Positions 10,070 through 19,001 are shown, numbered from the stretch's first letter. The stretch is 64,000 bases of DNA from Pseudoalteromonas aurantia (GCF_005886875.1 NZ_PNBY01000018.1:40781-104780); one strand, 5' to 3'. Notes: generated by a model not told the origin, from the letters alone. Numbers and translations are program-made.

Positions 10070-12439
10070 ATGTCGTACACGTTTAATAGTTATTCATTTG
10101 ACCCTGTATTGGGCGTTTTGTATTTTCAAGAAAATACCGTACAACTGCGACCTAAACTCGCTCAATTATTGGAATATTTTTTACTTAATGCTGGAAGGAT
10201 CATTACTCGTGAAGAGTTGTTATCCGCTTTGTGGGTGAATGGCGAGTATAGAGAAAGCTCCCTGACCCAAAGTATCCGGGAGCTACGTAAGCAATTAAGC
10301 GACAGTGTGCAAAATCCATTGTTTATTAAAACGTACCCACAGAGAGGGTACATTTGGATCTGTGAGGTCGACATGCCTTGTAATGTGCTCTCGGCTGATG
10401 AACCAGCACCTGAGCCAACGCGCACCATGGCATTTTTTAGTGATAGTCCGCAAAGACTGCCAGCCTTGGTGTTAACTTTATGCATTTTTATTGCCGGACT
10501 GTTTTTGATGATCGGCTTTACAATGGTTGATCCGCCGTCGAAAAATGTGAGTGAAGCGCATCACAACGAACGATTGTTGATCGCCCCATTTAAAAATTTA
10601 ACGGGGGAGACTGAGTTCGACTGGCTTAACTACGGGTTACGACATTTGTTAATACAAAACTTGAAAGAGTCGGGGGTGGTAACAGTCATTCCTAATCAGC
10701 CTGCTTTTCATTTGTTGTCTCAAGAGCAAGAAGCACACGATGACGTTGGTTCTACATTACAATCTTTGGTTGAACAAGGGCATGCGGAGCGCTGGCTAGA
10801 GGCGACAGTTTCACAAGAAAGTGGTCGTTTCGTGTTCCATTACACTTTATCAGATATCCAAGGGAAAATTAAAAAAGGGGTGATTTATAGTGATGATCTG
10901 AATCACCCTTTACCTAACTTAGCAACTACTTTTGCACAGCAAGTCATTGGTAAAACAGGCATGGTGAGTACCTATCATGTGTCTGAAAGTGACTTTTCTA
11001 CCAAGGACTATTTAGAAGGGCTGTATGCACTAGAGACTCGAGGTGTTGGTCTTGCTATGCGCTACTTTGAAGCCTCGGTACTACACGACCCCAACAATAC
11101 TCATGCCCTGGTCGAACTGGCTCGAACCTATTGGCATACAGGTCGACTTCAACAGGCAACAGACATATTTGAGCAGTTATCAGAAAGTGCAGGGTTATTG
11201 GCGAACCCTTCTTTGAATGCCCGCATGCTGGAATACTGGGGTGAAATGAAAATTGCCAAAGGAGAATATACGCAAGCGAACACCTTGTTAGAACATGCGT
11301 TGGTGATGACAGATGAAATAGATAATGATGTTTTACGCTCGAAGATCTATCGAAAGTTGGCGACGATAGCGTGGCAAAAACAGCAGTGGAGTAAATATCA
11401 ACACTTTGTTTCTCAAGCTAAAAACTTATTTGAGATCCATGATATGACGGAGTCTGAGGCGAGGCGTTTATATTATATAGGCAACCCTCCACCAGCGGGG
11501 CCTGAAACGGATCAAACCGTAGATCTCGAAGATAGCTTACAAAGCTTGTATAAATCGGTGCGTTATTATCGTCAAAATGGCAACTTAAGCTCATTGATGA
11601 AAACGTATTTTGCGCTAGGTCAGAATTACTTGGCACCGTTAGAAGAGCGTTATCAGGCTTTATTGAGTGCATTAAAGTTGGCGACCGATCAACAAGAATT
11701 GGTGTACCAAATTAAAATAGCAAATTATCTCGGTTTTTACTTCATTCAACTGCATGAAGGAGAAAAAGCCATTGAATATATTGAACTGGCTGAGCAAGTA
11801 TTAAATGATGAGTTAGATATTGCCCCTTTACGCTATCGAAATCAGTTATTACTGAGTATGGCTAAAATGGATCATGGCATTGCGAATAATGATAAGTCTG
11901 CGTTACATCAAGCGAAGGCTAGTTTTGCACAATTGCTGGGGAGTCTTGAGTCTCTAAACAGCCATGACAATATTAAAGCGGATGCGTATTTGTTATTAAG
12001 TTGGACAGAGCTTGCCTTGCAGCAAAACCAGTCTGCATTACTTAACCAGCAAGCGGCGTATAATTTATATATGCGTTTAAATATGCACGATTCATTAAGC
12101 TATGCGGTTTATTCTCTTATGTATACCCATCTTACACTTGGCGATGATCGAAGTGCGATAGAATTAGCAAATTCAGGTCAGTTTAATAAGAAGCTGATCT
12201 ATGATTATACGGCATTGGCGTTCTACCGGCTCGGTGATGTTGACAATGCCATTGGACAACTGGATAAAATGAGACAACAGTTCGCGCATTACTGGCAAAT
12301 AAGTGATGAGCGAAGGTATAAACAATTGGCGGACCCGGCACTTCAGCAAAACGAACTCATGACGTGGTTCTCCTCATTACAAAAACCTTACTCAGTATAT
12401 TGTGAATCGGAGTGGAACTTTCAAATAGACGTGAACTAA
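10070..12439 (+). CDS. Membrane-bound ToxR/CadC-like transcriptional regulator with TPR-type periplasmic domain
   Basis: Residues 1-100 form an OmpR/PhoB-type winged helix: RPKLAQLLEYFLLNAGRIIT, then REELLSALW, the recognition helix region SSLTQSIRELRKQL and the wing IKTYPQRGYIW. One membrane helix follows at about 131-152. The remaining 630 residues would be periplasmic: a TolB-like region starting ERLLIAPFKNLTGE, then many tetratricopeptide-like helical pairs from about 320 to 760. An AAGGA site precedes the ATG. Family members sense envelope signals and bind DNA from the membrane. It lies 700 bases upstream of the quinolone-type cluster on the same strand and is the only regulator in the block, so control of that cluster is plausible but not shown. 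Confidence 0.8.
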   Translation: MSYTFNSYSFDPVLGVLYFQENTVQLRPKLAQLLEYFLLNAGRIITREELLSALWVNGEYRESSLTQSIRELRKQLSDSVQNPLFIKTYPQRGYIWICEVDMPCNVLSADEPAPEPTRTMAFFSDSPQRLPALVLTLCIFIAGLFLMIGFTMVDPPSKNVSEAHHNERLLIAPFKNLTGETEFDWLNYGLRHLLIQNLKESGVVTVIPNQPAFHLLSQEQEAHDDVGSTLQSLVEQGHAERWLEATVSQESGRFVFHYTLSDIQGKIKKGVIYSDDLNHPLPNLATTFAQQVIGKTGMVSTYHVSESDFSTKDYLEGLYALETRGVGLAMRYFEASVLHDPNNTHALVELARTYWHTGRLQQATDIFEQLSESAGLLANPSLNARMLEYWGEMKIAKGEYTQANTLLEHALVMTDEIDNDVLRSKIYRKLATIAWQKQQWSKYQHFVSQAKNLFEIHDMTESEARRLYYIGNPPPAGPETDQTVDLEDSLQSLYKSVRYYRQNGNLSSLMKTYFALGQNYLAPLEERYQALLSALKLATDQQELVYQIKIANYLGFYFIQLHEGEKAIEYIELAEQVLNDELDIAPLRYRNQLLLSMAKMDHGIANNDKSALHQAKASFAQLLGSLESLNSHDNIKADAYLLLSWTELALQQNQSALLNQQAAYNLYMRLNMHDSLSYAVYSLMYTHLTLGDDRSAIELANSGQFNKKLIYDYTALAFYRLGDVDNAIGQLDKMRQQFAHYWQISDERRYKQLADPALQQNELMTWFSSLQKPYSVYCESEWNFQIDVN

Positions 12440-13142
12440 TACAATTAAAGGAGAAAACTACCTCTGATTTCATCCTCAAATATGCGCATTACTTGGCATC
12501 TTATGTTGTGATGCGCATTCATATAAGGCCCTGATAAGCTGCGCAGGTATTGCCACTTATCCTCCATATTGTCGAACCCACGCTTCCTAAAGCTTGGTTG
12601 AACATGCGCTGATGAAAGATAAATAACATGCAAAATCAAGTCATTGTCGCTTTCTTATTAATATCCTAGTAATACATATAATGTGCTGTTTTGTGAGCAT
12701 AATATCAACGCTTATCCAATTCTAAAAATACGTATACCTTGTATACAGTCTGCTGTACTTTGGCTTACTTTTTTTATCCGCTTGCAACCATTTTTTTCTA
12801 TCGTGTTATTTGCGTTAGCCTTTCGAAATAAATATAAATTTATTCATACTATTCAATTGTTTGATTAAATTTTCATGTGTGAAATTCTTATCTAAATTTA
12901 TGTTTTATTTATCTTTTATGTCTTTTTTGTCGCTATAAAATTAATTTTAGATATAGGGTACACCCAGCTAAAGCAGCCTAGGAATGAGGGATCTTTTACT
13001 GACAGATGAAGTAAAAGTAGAGGCTGTATATATTTTGCTTTTTGCAGTAATTACTCATGAAAAGGGAGGGTGAAGGAATGATTGATATAGGTAACGATGG
13101 TACCCAATGTATTGATACACGCACAGTGCCAAGGAGTAGACG
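12440..13142 (+). promoter_or_regulatory. 700-base leader region of the biosynthetic cluster
   Basis: AT-rich non-coding region expected to hold the cluster promoter. It has adjacent symmetric elements at 12732-12757, listed separately, and a weak sigma70-like pair (TTGTCG at 12927-12932, 17 bases, GATATA at 12950-12955). A small reading with a strong ribosome site at 13078-13155 overlaps the first structural gene. No convincing protein-coding gene was found; small readings on both strands (12445-12639 minus, 12683-12868 plus) lack support. Confidence 0.45.
12732..12757. promoter_or_regulatory. Candidate operator: two overlapping inverted repeats
   Basis: GTATAC-CTT-GTATAC (12732-12746) abuts and overlaps TACAG-TCTG-CTGTA (12744-12757). 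Dyads of this size upstream of a regulated operon suggest a dimeric regulator site. Assignment to any particular protein is speculation. Confidence 0.35.
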
Positions 13143-13155
13143 ATGGGTTTCATAA
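13078..13155 (+). CDS. Possible 25-codon leader peptide overlapping pqsA-like gene
   Basis: An ATG at 13078 is preceded by a purine-rich AAGGGAGGGTGAAGGA ribosome site, stronger than that of the following gene. It opens a 25-codon reading (MIDIGNDGTQCIDTRTVPRS then RRWVS) that stops at 13155, 12 bases past the start of the pqsA-like gene, in a different frame. This is the layout of a translationally coupled leader. No homologue is known to me, and it could be accidental. Confidence 0.35.
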   Translation: MIDIGNDGTQCIDTRTVPRSRRWVS

Positions 13156-14639
13156 ACTTAGCGGCACGTTGGCTTGTTGAGCCAAAATCACCAGATAAAG
13201 TCGTGATTTATTCGCAACAAGGGAATGTCACTTATCGGGCATTACAGCAACAAGTATGTCAGCTCGCATCTGCGTTTGAGGGATTTGCTGTGCAACCAAA
13301 TGATCGAATTGTCATTGCGATGAACGACAGTGTGCCTCTCTATGTTTGCTTTCTCGCAAGTTTAGCATGTGGCGCTATTCCCATTGTGATCAACCCTAAG
13401 TTATCACTGACCAATCAGCAGTTTATTCTCGATGATAGCGATGCGCGTGTGTTGATACAGCACACCATAAAAGGGATATCTTGCCACGTTTATCATGAGG
13501 GAACGACGCATGATACATTTGACTATCAAGCCCTGTTAAACACAGGTTCAGATAGCTGGTCAGGTTTTCATTTTAAGCAAGGTGATGATATTGCCTTTAT
13601 GCAATATACGTCTGGCACCACAGGTAACCCTAAAGGGGTAATGCACTCTTCTAATAATGTATTACAGAGCTTCAAAGCATTCGCCGACAAGACGTTACAC
13701 GTGACAAGTAATGATAGATTCTACTCGCTGGCAAAATCATTTTTTGGTTATGGATTGGGCAACAGTGTTTTCTTTCCGCTTGAGTGCGGTGGCAGCGTGG
13801 TTTTAGATGCTAATTGGCCGACTCCAGAAGCAGTGGTGGCTAACGTATCTTGTTATAAACCAACCCTATTTTTTGGGGTTCCTGCAATATATCAAGCACT
13901 TTTATCTCAGCTACATGTCACGAGGGCATTTAATTCGGTTCGTCTGGCTATTTCTGCAGGGGCTGCGCTACCAGAGCAACTTTTTCAACATTGGCAGACA
14001 ACACTCGGTACCACAATTTTAGATGGCTTAGGGTCTACTGAGTTGTGTCATATATTCTGCAGTCATACCAGTGACACCGCGATGGCAGGCACGATTGGTA
14101 AGCCACTGGAAGGGTACGACATTGATATTCGTGATGCCGCTGGACACAGCGTGGCAGAGAATATATGTGGAAAAATGTGGGTTCGGGGGCCGAGCGTTGC
14201 ACAAGGCTATTGGCGAAACCCTGAAGCGACGGACGCTAAATTTCAATTGGGGTGGTATGACTCTGGAGATTTAGCGCTGCGCGATGCGCAAGGACATATT
14301 CATTTTAAGGGCCGAGCTGATGATTTATTTAAAGTGAATGGTCGCTGGGTGATCCCTGCTGAGATTGAAGTACGGATCATGACCGAATTCTCAAATATTA
14401 CTGAAGTAGCATTAGTGCCGACTGAGGACGAATACGGTCTAACACGCGCAGCGCTCTATTTGGTAACACATGATGGTAAAACTGATGACTTAGTGGCTGA
14501 AGTTAAGGAGTGGTGCACCGCACAATTATCTAACTTTCAACGGCCTCTTTATATTGAAGCGCTTAATGCATTACCAAGAAATGACAATGGCAAAGTGATG
14601 CGTCGCCAATTGTCACGCGTCAGTGAAGGAGTGGCGTAA
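13143..14639 (+). CDS. pqsA: Anthranilate-CoA ligase, PqsA-like
   Basis: ANL-superfamily adenylating enzyme predicted to convert anthranilate, ATP and CoA to anthraniloyl-CoA, the first committed step of alkylquinolone synthesis. The AMP-binding P-loop YTSGTTGNPKG is at 155-165, the segment FFGYGLGNSVFFPLECGG is typical of benzoate-CoA ligases, then GLGSTE, the GWYDSGDLA motif, GRADDLFKVNGRW and the C-terminal catalytic Lys484 in NDNGKVMRR. The length is 498 (Pseudomonas PqsA is 517). An AAGGAG site lies eight bases before the ATG, and the stop overlaps the next start (TAATG). The benzoate-CoA-ligase character together with the anthranilate synthase genes next door supports anthranilate as substrate; another aryl acid cannot be excluded. 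Confidence 0.82.
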   Translation: MGFINLAARWLVEPKSPDKVVIYSQQGNVTYRALQQQVCQLASAFEGFAVQPNDRIVIAMNDSVPLYVCFLASLACGAIPIVINPKLSLTNQQFILDDSDARVLIQHTIKGISCHVYHEGTTHDTFDYQALLNTGSDSWSGFHFKQGDDIAFMQYTSGTTGNPKGVMHSSNNVLQSFKAFADKTLHVTSNDRFYSLAKSFFGYGLGNSVFFPLECGGSVVLDANWPTPEAVVANVSCYKPTLFFGVPAIYQALLSQLHVTRAFNSVRLAISAGAALPEQLFQHWQTTLGTTILDGLGSTELCHIFCSHTSDTAMAGTIGKPLEGYDIDIRDAAGHSVAENICGKMWVRGPSVAQGYWRNPEATDAKFQLGWYDSGDLALRDAQGHIHFKGRADDLFKVNGRWVIPAEIEVRIMTEFSNITEVALVPTEDEYGLTRAALYLVTHDGKTDDLVAEVKEWCTAQLSNFQRPLYIEALNALPRNDNGKVMRRQLSRVSEGVA

Positions 14640-16063
14640 TGCACTCATCCTTAACTTATAAAGTACAAGCGTTACCGTATAAAAATAATGATGTGATTGA
14701 ACTCTACAAACGTTATGCAGACCCACATGACTCATTTATTTTTGAATATAACAATGCAGGTCAAAAATCGATGCCGCCACGATTTAGTGTGATTGGGTTA
14801 TCTATTCTTGCCCGCATTAGCGTTAAAAAAAATAGACTGTGTTTGAGTATACAAGACACTGAGCAAACACAGCACTTTGAGGATCCTAAAGTGGTATGGG
14901 CTGCGTTAGAAAGCATGCTATCTGATTTTTCGGTGCCGAATATTGCACAGATCCCGTGTTTTAGTGGCGGTTGGTTTGGATGTTTCGGTTATGAGAGTGT
15001 GCGCTATTTTGAACCAAATAAATTGCCGGATCCACAACTACAGGATTTAACCGGCTCTCAAGATATCACCATGCTACTGCCAAAACAGTTATTGATTTTG
15101 GATCATCACACACAGCGCATGTGGTTAGTTGCCTATGCATTCGACGATGAGGTTGCGTCATTGACGTTGTCTGAAAATGATCAGACGTGGGATAAAGATA
15201 CAACGTTAGGTGATGTGCAGTATCAATTTAAAAAGCCTGAATTTATAGAGGCGGTTGATAAATTAAAGCAGCACATTAAAGAGGGCGAAATTATGCAAGC
15301 TGTGTTGTCACAGCGCATGTGTGTAGAGGTTTCAGGCAGTGGTATAGAGTTTTTTACACGCCTTCGTAACATGAGTCCATCACCTTATCAGTTTTATGTA
15401 CGTACTGATGCAAGTTGTTTATTTGGGGCCTCTCCAGAAACACTGATACGTAGTGAAAAAGGGGCGTTAATTTCTTTTCCAATGGCGGGAACACGACATC
15501 GCAGTGCATGTGAAAAAGAAAATCAACAGCGTGAAGTTGAATTGCTTAATGACACAAAAGAGTGCGCAGAGCATTTAATGTTGATTGATTTAGCACGGAA
15601 TGATTTGGGGAAAGTGGCAAAGTTATCTTCCGTCTCTGTGCCAAAAATGATGTCGGTTGAGCATTTCTCCCATGTTATGCATATCACGTCAGAAGTGAGA
15701 GCTGAACAATTACAGCATATTAGCCCCTTAGGATTGATCCGCGCCACATTACCTGCTGGCACACTCAGTGGTGCACCAAAAATACGAGCAATGCAATTAA
15801 TTGATCAATACGAGCCAGTCAGAAGAGGTTTGTATGGTGGTGGCGTTGGCGTGATATCAGGGGGGGATGTTGATTTGGCAATTGTGATCCGAACCGCACT
15901 GATCAAAGACGGCTGTTTACATCTTCAAGCTGGTGCGGGTGTGGTATCTGACTCTATTGCTGAAAGCGAATGGCAAGAAACCTTAAATAAGAGTAAAGCT
16001 TTGCTATTGGCACTGGGCATTACTGACTCGTCACACAATATGGAGATGACAGCATGCTGTTAA
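14639..16063 (+). CDS. Anthranilate synthase component I (TrpE/PhnA-like), cluster-dedicated
   Basis: Chorismate-utilising enzyme expected to make anthranilate from chorismate with ammonia from the glutaminase encoded next. The C-terminal catalytic domain shows QAVLSQRM, GASPETLIR, PMAGTRHR, LIDLARNDLGKVA, EHFSHVMHITSEV, PAGTLSGAPKIRAM (TrpE-type rather than the PabB-type GGSITGAPK), YGGGVG and QAGAGVVSDS. The N-terminal allosteric segment is altered: where TrpE has LLES the sequence reads IFEY (Tyr37 in place of the tryptophan-contacting Ser), suggesting reduced feedback inhibition. It is 474 residues, shorter than E. coli TrpE (520). Its location inside the cluster parallels phnAB beside pqsABCDE in Pseudomonas aeruginosa. 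Confidence 0.85.
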   Translation: MHSSLTYKVQALPYKNNDVIELYKRYADPHDSFIFEYNNAGQKSMPPRFSVIGLSILARISVKKNRLCLSIQDTEQTQHFEDPKVVWAALESMLSDFSVPNIAQIPCFSGGWFGCFGYESVRYFEPNKLPDPQLQDLTGSQDITMLLPKQLLILDHHTQRMWLVAYAFDDEVASLTLSENDQTWDKDTTLGDVQYQFKKPEFIEAVDKLKQHIKEGEIMQAVLSQRMCVEVSGSGIEFFTRLRNMSPSPYQFYVRTDASCLFGASPETLIRSEKGALISFPMAGTRHRSACEKENQQREVELLNDTKECAEHLMLIDLARNDLGKVAKLSSVSVPKMMSVEHFSHVMHITSEVRAEQLQHISPLGLIRATLPAGTLSGAPKIRAMQLIDQYEPVRRGLYGGGVGVISGGDVDLAIVIRTALIKDGCLHLQAGAGVVSDSIAESEWQETLNKSKALLLALGITDSSHNMEMTACC

Positions 16064-16674
16064 TGATCGATAACTACGATTCGTTTACCTATAACTTAGT
16101 ACATTATGTGGCTGCTTTAGGTCACACCATCCAAGTGGTTCGCAATGATGAACTGAGCTTGGCTGACATTGTTGCGCTCGCTCCGGATGGGCTCATTATT
16201 TCGCCGGGGCCTTTTGGGCCTGAACAAGCGGGCATATCGTGCGACGCTATCCGTTATTTTGCTGGAAAGATCCCAATTTTAGGCGTGTGTTTGGGCCATC
16301 AGTCTATTGGTCATGTATTCGGTGCCAAAGTGCAGCATGCGGCAGAACCAATTCATGGCAAATGTTCACATATATCTCACCATGGAACGGGGTTATTTGA
16401 CGGCTTGGTATCTCCTTTACGTGTTGTGCGTTATCACAGTTTAAGCCTTGCTCTACCATTACCCTCTTGCCTTGAAGTCACCGCTATGACGGTCAGTGAA
16501 GGGGAGAAACACGCCGAAATAATGGCGATAAAACATAAGGAATTTCCAATTTATGGTGTGCAATTTCACCCAGAGTCTATCGCGTCAGAGGGGGGGATGA
16601 GTATGCTAAAAAATTGGTTACTTGAAACTGGCTTGGCATGTATGAGTACGCCCGCCAAGTCCGAAGCTGCCTAA
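16054..16674 (+). CDS. Anthranilate synthase component II (TrpG/PhnB-like glutamine amidotransferase)
   Basis: Class I glutamine amidotransferase that releases ammonia from glutamine for the TrpE-like partner. The N terminus LLMIDNYDSFTYNLVHY, the oxyanion segment SPGPFGPEQAG, the nucleophile Cys79 in GVCLGHQSIG, and His172/Glu174 in VQFHPES complete the catalytic triad. The length of 206 is slightly above the usual 190-200. Its start lies 10 bases inside the end of the preceding gene; an in-frame ATG at 16063 directly after that stop is an alternative, but family alignment favours 16054. It could serve PabB as well, but its position ties it to the adjacent component I. Confidence 0.87.
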   Translation: MLLMIDNYDSFTYNLVHYVAALGHTIQVVRNDELSLADIVALAPDGLIISPGPFGPEQAGISCDAIRYFAGKIPILGVCLGHQSIGHVFGAKVQHAAEPIHGKCSHISHHGTGLFDGLVSPLRVVRYHSLSLALPLPSCLEVTAMTVSEGEKHAEIMAIKHKEFPIYGVQFHPESIASEGGMSMLKNWLLETGLACMSTPAKSEAA

Positions 16675-16686
16675 TATAAGGAGTAT

Positions 16687-18288
16687 ATGATGTTTTCGAA
16701 AAGTTTGATCGCGCAAATTCAGGCCGATGACTCTATCGGTGCAGGTAATTTTTATGAAGCAATAATGGCATTGCCTGTGGATTTGCATAAAACAGTGCTC
16801 AGTATTGATAAAACCATCCCGCTTTATGCTGGACAGCAAACACATTTTAGCTTTAATGATATTCAACAAATAGTGTATCAAGTAGCCAGTAAATATTGTG
16901 CTTTGGGCGTGTCAGAGGGGGATTTGGTTGGGTTATATTTGGATGATGGTTTAAGTTATTTTTTGCATTATTTAGCGCTCAATCGTTTAGGTGCGATCCC
17001 GGTGTGTATTAACGATAAACTGCCTGCTGATACGGTGTTGGCATTTTGTAAAAGTAACAACGTCGGCGTGTTAATTCATGATGACGACAAAGAAGCAGCA
17101 CTTAAAGCCAATGCTGAAGTCGATAGTCCGTTGGTAAATATAAATAAGTTGATGGTGCTATGCTCACAATCAGTTCCACCAGCAAAGTCGTTCACTGCTG
17201 ATGACGTAGTATTGCTTGCCCACACATCTGGCACAACGGGCATACCAAAAGCGGTTATATTTACCCAGCATAGTTTCTTTTTTGGTGTGAAATCTCAGTT
17301 GCATAAGCAACAAGGAAGCAAGGTGCTCAGCGCCCTTCCTCATTCACATAGTTCTGCTATATCAGTATTGATGTCGAGCTTGTTACGGGGCGCAGAGATT
17401 TATTTACTCAGTGATAAGCGCCCTGATCCCCTAATACATAGCATTAAAAAGTATCAGCATGATCTGATCATTGCTTTTCCAAAGACTTATGTCGATTTAT
17501 GTAAGCAGCCGCTAGTGGCAGAAGATTTTACATCGGTGAACTATTGGATTGCGACAGGTGATGCAAACCATGAATCGCATATTCGCAAACTGATCTCATT
17601 GGGCCAACATTACCTTAATAACCAGCCACAACCCGGTTCTGTTTTTATCGATAATTTAGGGTCGTCTGAATTTGGTTTTGCGATGTTTCGTAATATTCAT
17701 AGCTTACAGACAAATCGATTCAATCGGTGTATTGGCAAACCTTTTTCTTGGGTTGAAGCGGCTATATTAAGCGAGAGTGGGCAAATCCTACCTGCAGGCA
17801 AAATCGGTAAACTAGGGGTTAAGTCTGCTACGGTCACTGCTGGTTATTGGAATAATAAGCAGCTCACAGAAGAAGCGCAATTGGCAGGTTACTGGTTAAC
17901 AGGTGACTTAGCCTATTTCGATAGCTCTGGGCTATTTTACCATGTTGATAGGACATCAGATCCTATTAATACCTGTGATGGGACGATTTATAGCTGTCAA
18001 ACCGAGGAGCTGATATTAAGGCACTTTACAGATGTGTTTGAATGCAGCATTTACTCAGGGCCTAGTATCGACAATGATGCATATAGCGTGGCGCATATTT
18101 GTGTGGAATTAATTGCTGACGCGGAATTGATCCTCGATTTTGAGTTGTTAAATCAAATTAATCATTTGCTGCGCTCACATCATATTCCAGCGATCACAAG
18201 TTTAGAATTTCAAGCATCGAATGCGCATACCGGTGTAACCGGGAAAAAGCTGAAGCGCCGCCTTCGTCAATTGCGGGAGGTCGCATGA
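16687..18288 (+). CDS. Second acyl/aryl-CoA ligase of the ANL superfamily
   Basis: A second adenylate-forming enzyme with P-loop HTSGTTGIPKAV at 179-190, DNLGSSEFG, YWLTGDLAYFD and a C-terminal GKKLKRR containing the expected catalytic Lys. It is more divergent than the first ligase: the hinge region reads HVDRTSDP instead of the usual GRxDD. The substrate is unknown. In the cluster it could activate the medium-chain fatty acid that PqsBC condenses with 2-aminobenzoylacetate (octanoyl-CoA in Pseudomonas; Burkholderia HmqF has a comparable ligase domain), or a different precursor. The best start may be the second ATG (16690), which is six bases after AAGGAG. It is followed by a four-base ATGA overlap with the next gene. 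Confidence 0.75.
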   Translation: MMFSKSLIAQIQADDSIGAGNFYEAIMALPVDLHKTVLSIDKTIPLYAGQQTHFSFNDIQQIVYQVASKYCALGVSEGDLVGLYLDDGLSYFLHYLALNRLGAIPVCINDKLPADTVLAFCKSNNVGVLIHDDDKEAALKANAEVDSPLVNINKLMVLCSQSVPPAKSFTADDVVLLAHTSGTTGIPKAVIFTQHSFFFGVKSQLHKQQGSKVLSALPHSHSSAISVLMSSLLRGAEIYLLSDKRPDPLIHSIKKYQHDLIIAFPKTYVDLCKQPLVAEDFTSVNYWIATGDANHESHIRKLISLGQHYLNNQPQPGSVFIDNLGSSEFGFAMFRNIHSLQTNRFNRCIGKPFSWVEAAILSESGQILPAGKIGKLGVKSATVTAGYWNNKQLTEEAQLAGYWLTGDLAYFDSSGLFYHVDRTSDPINTCDGTIYSCQTEELILRHFTDVFECSIYSGPSIDNDAYSVAHICVELIADAELILDFELLNQINHLLRSHHIPAITSLEFQASNAHTGVTGKKLKRRLRQLREVA

Positions 18289-19001
18289 ACAAATCACATT
18301 TATTACCTCCTAATTTAACGCTTTTTGGCTATAAAATTTGCCCATATGTATTGCGTGTTCGCTATGTTTTATCGCTAATAGAGTTAGATCATCATTATAT
18401 TGAGTTAGACGTTTACGCGAACAAACCTGCGCAATTATTACGATATTCACCTATAGGACGTGTACCAACGCTCATCATCGATAATGAAGCATTGTGTGAT
18501 TCAACGGTGATCTCGCTGTGGCTAGCTCAGGTGTATGCTGAGCATCAATTATTACCCGCTAATGCATGGGAAAAAGCGAAAATGATGAATGATATGGCGG
18601 CTATCGATAGTGTGCACGATGCTATCAGCCAACTCATATCAGCGGATGATAAATCGTCGTTTAACGCTGCTTTAACGCGCTTTTCAAGCGTGTTCTCTGC
18701 GGTACTTACGTTACTACGTGCACCATGTTCATCCCCAAATTCATTGGTGGATGTATGGGCCATGGTGCTTGCACATTTGATCCGTAGCGTAGATACAATT
18801 TTACAAGGGATGCTTAGTCAACACGTTCCGCAGATCAGAAGTTTGCCTGATATTTATCGCAGCCGCGCGCGTGCGTCGCTGCGTTATCAAGCGCTACTCC
18901 CTCAAGATTATGTAACACGCCTGCACAACATGATGGCACATCGCAATGCGTATTGTGCACAGCTCAATAATATTGCATTAGCAGAAGAGGAATTCGCATG
19001 A
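18285..19001 (+). CDS. Glutathione S-transferase-like protein
   Basis: Thioredoxin-fold N-terminal domain with FGYKICPYVLRVRYVLSL (Cys19 in the CPYxxR position used by omega-type and stringent-starvation-like members), the cis-Pro segment GRVPTLIIDNEAL, then ALCDSTVISLW for binding the glutathione gamma-glutamyl group. An all-helical C-terminal domain follows. The length of 238 is typical. It starts within a four-base overlap after the second ligase and ends in an ATGA overlap with the PqsB-like gene, so it is part of the transcript. No such gene occurs in the Pseudomonas pqs operon. A role in self-protection, thioester handling or conjugation is possible; none is shown by the sequence. Confidence 0.78.
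   Translation: MNKSHLLPPNLTLFGYKICPYVLRVRYVLSLIELDHHYIELDVYANKPAQLLRYSPIGRVPTLIIDNEALCDSTVISLWLAQVYAEHQLLPANAWEKAKMMNDMAAIDSVHDAISQLISADDKSSFNAALTRFSSVFSAVLTLLRAPCSSPNSLVDVWAMVLAHLIRSVDTILQGMLSQHVPQIRSLPDIYRSRARASLRYQALLPQDYVTRLHNMMAHRNAYCAQLNNIALAEEEFA

Noticed and set aside
12445..12639. 64-codon minus-strand reading downstream of the ToxR/CadC-like regulator
   Set aside because: No ribosome site, no recognisable domain; it converges on the regulator gene in AT-rich DNA and is likely chance.
12683..12868. 61-codon plus-strand reading with a hydrophobic middle
   Set aside because: AT-rich intergenic DNA gives hydrophobic codons by chance; no ribosome site, and it covers the candidate operator dyads.
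14639..16674. Aminodeoxychorismate synthase (PabB/PabA) as the identity of the chorismate enzyme pair
   Set aside because: The catalytic domain has the TrpE-type AGTLSGAPK rather than the PabB-type GGSITGAPK, and the pair lies inside a cluster that needs anthranilate.
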